From assembly GCF_030268685.1 (NCBI RefSeq), contig NZ_BSRQ01000009.1:1-64000 (forward strand): a stretch of 64,000 nucleotides of DNA, read 5' to 3'. Shown piece after piece: positions 61,194-64,000 of this stretch. Position 1 is the first letter of the stretch. Each line of letters starts with the position of its first letter. Below the pieces are notes generated by a model. That model was not told where the DNA came from. It was given only the letters and a program-made list of their open reading frames with translations, and ran no database searches. Made by a program: the position numbers and the translations under genes. The DNA comes from Microtetraspora sp. NBRC 13810. GTDB lineage: Bacteria; Actinomycetota; Actinomycetes; Streptosporangiales; Streptosporangiaceae.

Positions 61194-62096
61194 ATGCGAC
61201 GGGTTCCCCCGCCCGCTGTCCTGTCGGCGATCACGGTGGCGTTCCTGGCGGCGCTGACGGCGTGCCAGAGCGCGCCGCCGCCGGTGGCCACGCCCACCCC
61301 CGTCCCGACGCCCACCGCGACGGGCTGCCCCGGCCACCCGTCCCCCGCCTGCACCGGCGTGCCGCCCGGGACGAAGCTCACCACCCTCCGGCTCAACGAG
61401 GAGGGCGCCGCCTACCGGGTCACCACCCCGGGCACCGTGCTCGACGGCGTGCACGTCCCCGGCACGCTGCTCGTGCACGCCGACGACGTGACGATCAGGA
61501 ACAGCCAGATCGACGGCGACGTGACGAACGCCGACGGCGACAAATCGTTCCGGTTCACCATCACCGACTCCACCGTGGGCACCCCCGGCGCGTGCCTGAC
61601 GCTGCCCGGGATCGGGCACGACAAGTACACCGCGAGGCGGGTGCTCGTCCAGGGGCACGGCGACGGCTTCCGCGCCTCCGGTGACGACATCGACATCCGG
61701 GACTCCTACGCCCGCCTGTGCTCCAACCCCGGCGACCACTCCGACGGCATCCAGGCGTACCTGACCGGGAAGGGCCTGGTGTTCCACCACAACACGATCG
61801 ACCAGCGCGACGCGAAGGACATCACCGCGCCGATCTTCCTGGTGGACGAGCAGTTGGAGGACGTGACGGTCACCGACAACCTGGTGATGGGCGGCACCTA
61901 CAGCATCCAGGTGCGCAACGTGCGCGGACGGCAGATCGTGCGGGACAACAAGCTGGTCGACCGGTCCTGGGTCTACGGCCCGGTGGACTCCGACTGCGGC
62001 ACCCTCGACTGGGCGGGCAACACGCTGGTCACCATCGACGAGGACTACCGGATCACCGCCACGGTGGGCCCGCTGGAGTGTCAGGGCGCGTCCTAA
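61194..62096 (+). CDS. Right-handed beta-helix lipoprotein
   Basis: A 300-residue exported lipoprotein (lipobox ALTAC near residue 24, then a Pro/Thr linker). From about residue 90 it is built of short repeating strands (DDVTIRNSQIDGDV, RFTITDSTVG, IDIRDSYARL, LVFHHNTIDQRD, VTVTDNLVMGGT), the rung pattern of pectate-lyase-like parallel beta helices. Such proteins act as polysaccharide lyases, epimerases or binders; no catalytic triad is clear. It sits in an exopolysaccharide locus with an AlgD-like gene, so activity on uronate polymer is plausible. The TAA overlaps the TAG of the convergent gene. Confidence 0.85.
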   Translation: MRRVPPPAVLSAITVAFLAALTACQSAPPPVATPTPVPTPTATGCPGHPSPACTGVPPGTKLTTLRLNEEGAAYRVTTPGTVLDGVHVPGTLLVHADDVTIRNSQIDGDVTNADGDKSFRFTITDSTVGTPGACLTLPGIGHDKYTARRVLVQGHGDGFRASGDDIDIRDSYARLCSNPGDHSDGIQAYLTGKGLVFHHNTIDQRDAKDITAPIFLVDEQLEDVTVTDNLVMGGTYSIQVRNVRGRQIVRDNKLVDRSWVYGPVDSDCGTLDWAGNTLVTIDEDYRITATVGPLECQGAS

Positions 62097-63463
62097 CGCG
62101 TCCCGGCCGTGGCCGCCCCTGAGGCCGCCCCTGAGGCCGACGCAGTGGCCGACGCTGTGCGCAGCAGCGCGCCCGCGACGCCGATCAGCAGGAAGGACAG
62201 GCCCGCCACCATCTTGAACGACATCAGGTCGAAGGTCGCCGCGCCGATGAGCGGCACGACCAGGCAGGCGGCGAGGGTGAGGCCGAGGTCGCGGGTCCCC
62301 GCGTCGGCGCCGATACGGCGGGCCCGCAGCGCCGCGTAGATCGCCACCAGGAACGCCAGGACGAGCGTCGTGACGCCGATGTACCCGGTCTCCACGGTGG
62401 ACAGGATGTACTGGTTGTCGAACACCTGGTGCTTGGGCGCGTACCAGGTGCCGGCGCCCCGGCCCAGCCACGGGTGCCTGGCGATCTCCTCGGCGGCCAC
62501 GGCGTAGTCGTGCGTGCGGTAGCGGATGCTGTCGTCGTTGCCGGCGTTGGCGAACAGGCCGTAGAACGCGCCGAGCAGGCCGGGCGCCACCACCCTGATC
62601 CCGGCGAGGAAGACGACCGCCACCACCAGCGTCTGGATCCGCCGCCGCGCCGGCCACCCGCACAGCAGCACCACGGCGACCCCGGCCAGGCCGAGCACCG
62701 CCGAACGGGAGACGGAGAACATCAGCCCGGCCGCGACGAGCCCGGCGCACAGCCACCAGCGCAGCGCAGGCTCCCCGCGCTCCCGGGCCCGGAACCCGTA
62801 GTACGCGGCGATCGGCAGGATCATCGCGCACAGCACGCCGAACTCGATCGGATGCGCCGCCGTCGAGGACACCCGGCGCAGCCCGGACCGTTCGATCACC
62901 GCCGCGTCGTCGGAGATCGACCGCAGTCCCGGCAGGTCGAGGTACCGGGTCAGGTCGAGGTCCAGCAGGAACTGGAACGCCCCGACCAGCGCGATGACCG
63001 CCCCGCCCACGACGACGGTCCTGAGCAACCGGTCCAGCCGGTCCATGCCGCGCACCCCGTCGCACACCGCCAGCGCGAAGACGATGTTGGCCATGATCAG
63101 GATGAACGCGTGGTCGGCCAGGCCGAGTTCGTCGGCGGGCAGGTAGGCGTACGTGCCGTAGCCGTAGGTGGCGATCATGGCGACGGCGTGCACGAACAGC
63201 GCGGTGCGCACCGGGGTGCGTCCCTTGGCCAGGCCGAGCCGGTTGCTGAAGTGCGCGCACGCCCACATCAGGCCGAGGGCCAGGGCGATCGAGGAGGCCG
63301 GGGTGATGGACAGCGGCACGCCCTGGTAGACGAGCCTGGCGGGCAGCAGGAGCAGGGTCAGCGTCCACAGGGAGGCGATGGTGGCCGTGTCCGCCCGCTG
63401 CCGCGCCGCCGTACCCGGCCCGGCCAGGTCGGCCAGCTCTACCCGCCGCGTGACCACGCTCAC
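62093..63463 (-). CDS. O-antigen ligase/polymerase (Wzy-WaaL) family membrane protein
   Basis: A 456-residue protein with about 12 helices. The diagnostic periplasmic loop carries RTHDYAVAAEEIARHPWLGRGAGTWYAP (about 300-327), the (H)xxxGxG-type pattern of O-antigen ligases and Wzy polymerases. It should polymerise or ligate lipid-linked repeat units. It starts at a GTG overlapping the Wzz-like stop by 4 bases, so polymerase and chain-length regulator are coupled. An Ala/Ser-rich tail ends it. Confidence 0.87.
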   Translation of the reverse strand: MSVVTRRVELADLAGPGTAARQRADTATIASLWTLTLLLLPARLVYQGVPLSITPASSIALALGLMWACAHFSNRLGLAKGRTPVRTALFVHAVAMIATYGYGTYAYLPADELGLADHAFILIMANIVFALAVCDGVRGMDRLDRLLRTVVVGGAVIALVGAFQFLLDLDLTRYLDLPGLRSISDDAAVIERSGLRRVSSTAAHPIEFGVLCAMILPIAAYYGFRARERGEPALRWWLCAGLVAAGLMFSVSRSAVLGLAGVAVVLLCGWPARRRIQTLVVAVVFLAGIRVVAPGLLGAFYGLFANAGNDDSIRYRTHDYAVAAEEIARHPWLGRGAGTWYAPKHQVFDNQYILSTVETGYIGVTTLVLAFLVAIYAALRARRIGADAGTRDLGLTLAACLVVPLIGAATFDLMSFKMVAGLSFLLIGVAGALLRTASATASASGAASGAATAGTR

Positions 63464-64000
63464 CGCCTCGACGCCGGCCACGCCGCCGGCCGCTCGTCGC
63501 CCGCGGCGTCCGGAGGCGGGGCGGGGGTGGGCGTGCGGGTGCGGCGGCGGGCGCGGCGGGCGTCGGCGAAGCTGTCGGCGGCGAAGGCCGCGCACAGGCT
63601 CGCCACGCCGCCGACGGCCACCGCCGCGGCGGCGGCGCGCATCTGACTGCCGCGCTGCGCCTGGGGTGCGGTCGGCGCAACCGTCTCCTTGACGACGATG
63701 TAGGTGGAAGCCGGGGCGTCCAGCTCCTTCTGGCGCTCGGTCAGCTCGGTCCTGGCGCGTTCCATCACCCGCAGGACGATCTCCCTGGCGCCCTCGGGCG
63801 ACCGGCTCTCGCTGCTGACGAACACGAACGGCCCGCTGGTCAGCGACTCCAGGTTGCTGCTGCCGTTGGTGACCTCGTAGGTCGTCGGCCCGCCCGGTAC
63901 CGCGCCCAGCTCCACCGCCACGTCCGGCGCGCTGAGCGACTGGATGAGGATCGACGCGGTCGTGCTGAGCCCCTCGTCGAAGTTGAGCAGCGGGTTGACC
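63460..64000 (-). CDS. Wzz-like chain-length determinant/polysaccharide co-polymerase, 3' part
   Basis: The 5' end lies beyond the window; about 180 residues are visible. The piece shows an extracytoplasmic region (ILIQSLSAPDVAVELG, YEVTNGSSNLESLTSGPFVFV), a coiled segment (MERARTELTERQKELDAP), then a single C-terminal membrane helix (AAAAAVAVGGVASLCAAF) and a basic, Pro-rich cytosolic tail. This is the arrangement of actinobacterial Wzz/capsule co-polymerases without a fused kinase. It is coupled to the polymerase gene (GTGA). It should set chain length of the exopolymer. Confidence 0.82.
   Translation of the reverse strand, partial: VNPLLNFDEGLSTTASILIQSLSAPDVAVELGAVPGGPTTYEVTNGSSNLESLTSGPFVFVSSESRSPEGAREIVLRVMERARTELTERQKELDAPASTYIVVKETVAPTAPQAQRGSQMRAAAAAVAVGGVASLCAAFAADSFADARRARRRTRTPTPAPPPDAAGDERPAAWPASRR

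Overview
The window is very GC-rich, rich in GTG and TTG starts, and packed with 4-base overlapping genes. Its gene content (actinobacterial cysteine leader peptide, two-gene KorAB, second partial nuo cluster next to htpX, YbaB/type VII effector module, DUF5990, DUF5994 and STAS proteins) points to a filamentous actinomycete, most likely of the Streptosporangiales. That placement is inference from gene style and not a measured identity.

Layout. (1) 1-15.3 kb: the 5' end of a serine hydrolase, then a nearly complete tungsten locus. It holds a TupABC tungstate importer, a GntR-type regulator with a ligand-binding domain, two MoeA proteins (one fused to the same kind of ligand domain), a two-subunit NAD-linked molybdo/tungsto formate dehydrogenase, a tungsten aldehyde:ferredoxin oxidoreductase and a MobA-MoaD fusion. 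All but the regulator are on the minus strand. (2) 15.4-21 kb: small accessory genes (glyoxalase-like, DUF5990, DUF5994-STAS fusion with a 24-bp minisatellite, acyl desaturase, DUF4097). (3) 21.2-24 kb: a decayed mobile island ending at a tRNA-Tyr gene, with a profilin-like gene carrying an in-frame TGA, an IS5-type transposase relic, a frameshifted repeat protein and an internally deleted tyrosine recombinase. (4) 24-33 kb: YajQ, a TetR/carboxylesterase pair sharing a palindromic operator, a PAS-PAS-GAF-SpoIIE phosphatase, a CASTOR/POLLUX-type ion channel, and a PNPOx-family protein. (5) 33-49.6 kb: htpX, a nuo cluster with A, B, C and H to N but no D, E, F or G, a polysaccharide deacetylase, a cysteine leader peptide, and korAB. 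(6) 49.8-53.5 kb: an epimerase, then a YbaB/EspC-like/effector module. (7) 53.7-64 kb: an exopolysaccharide locus with an AlgD-like dehydrogenase, glycosyltransferases, deacetylase, methyltransferase, RmlC-like epimerase, a beta-helix lipoprotein, an O-antigen polymerase/ligase-like protein and a Wzz-like protein that runs off the right edge.

How the parts fit. The tungsten locus couples uptake, regulation, cofactor assembly and two candidate W-enzymes. KorAB next to a nuo set lacking the NADH-oxidising subunits suggests a ferredoxin-fed complex I. Most notable oddities: eight DnaA-box-like 9-mers packed into the 165-bp nuoH-nuoI gap; low-complexity expansions in NuoI, NuoL and NuoN; a nuoK frameshift at a six-base homopolymer; and a bacterial profilin homologue whose conserved Trp codon is TGA.
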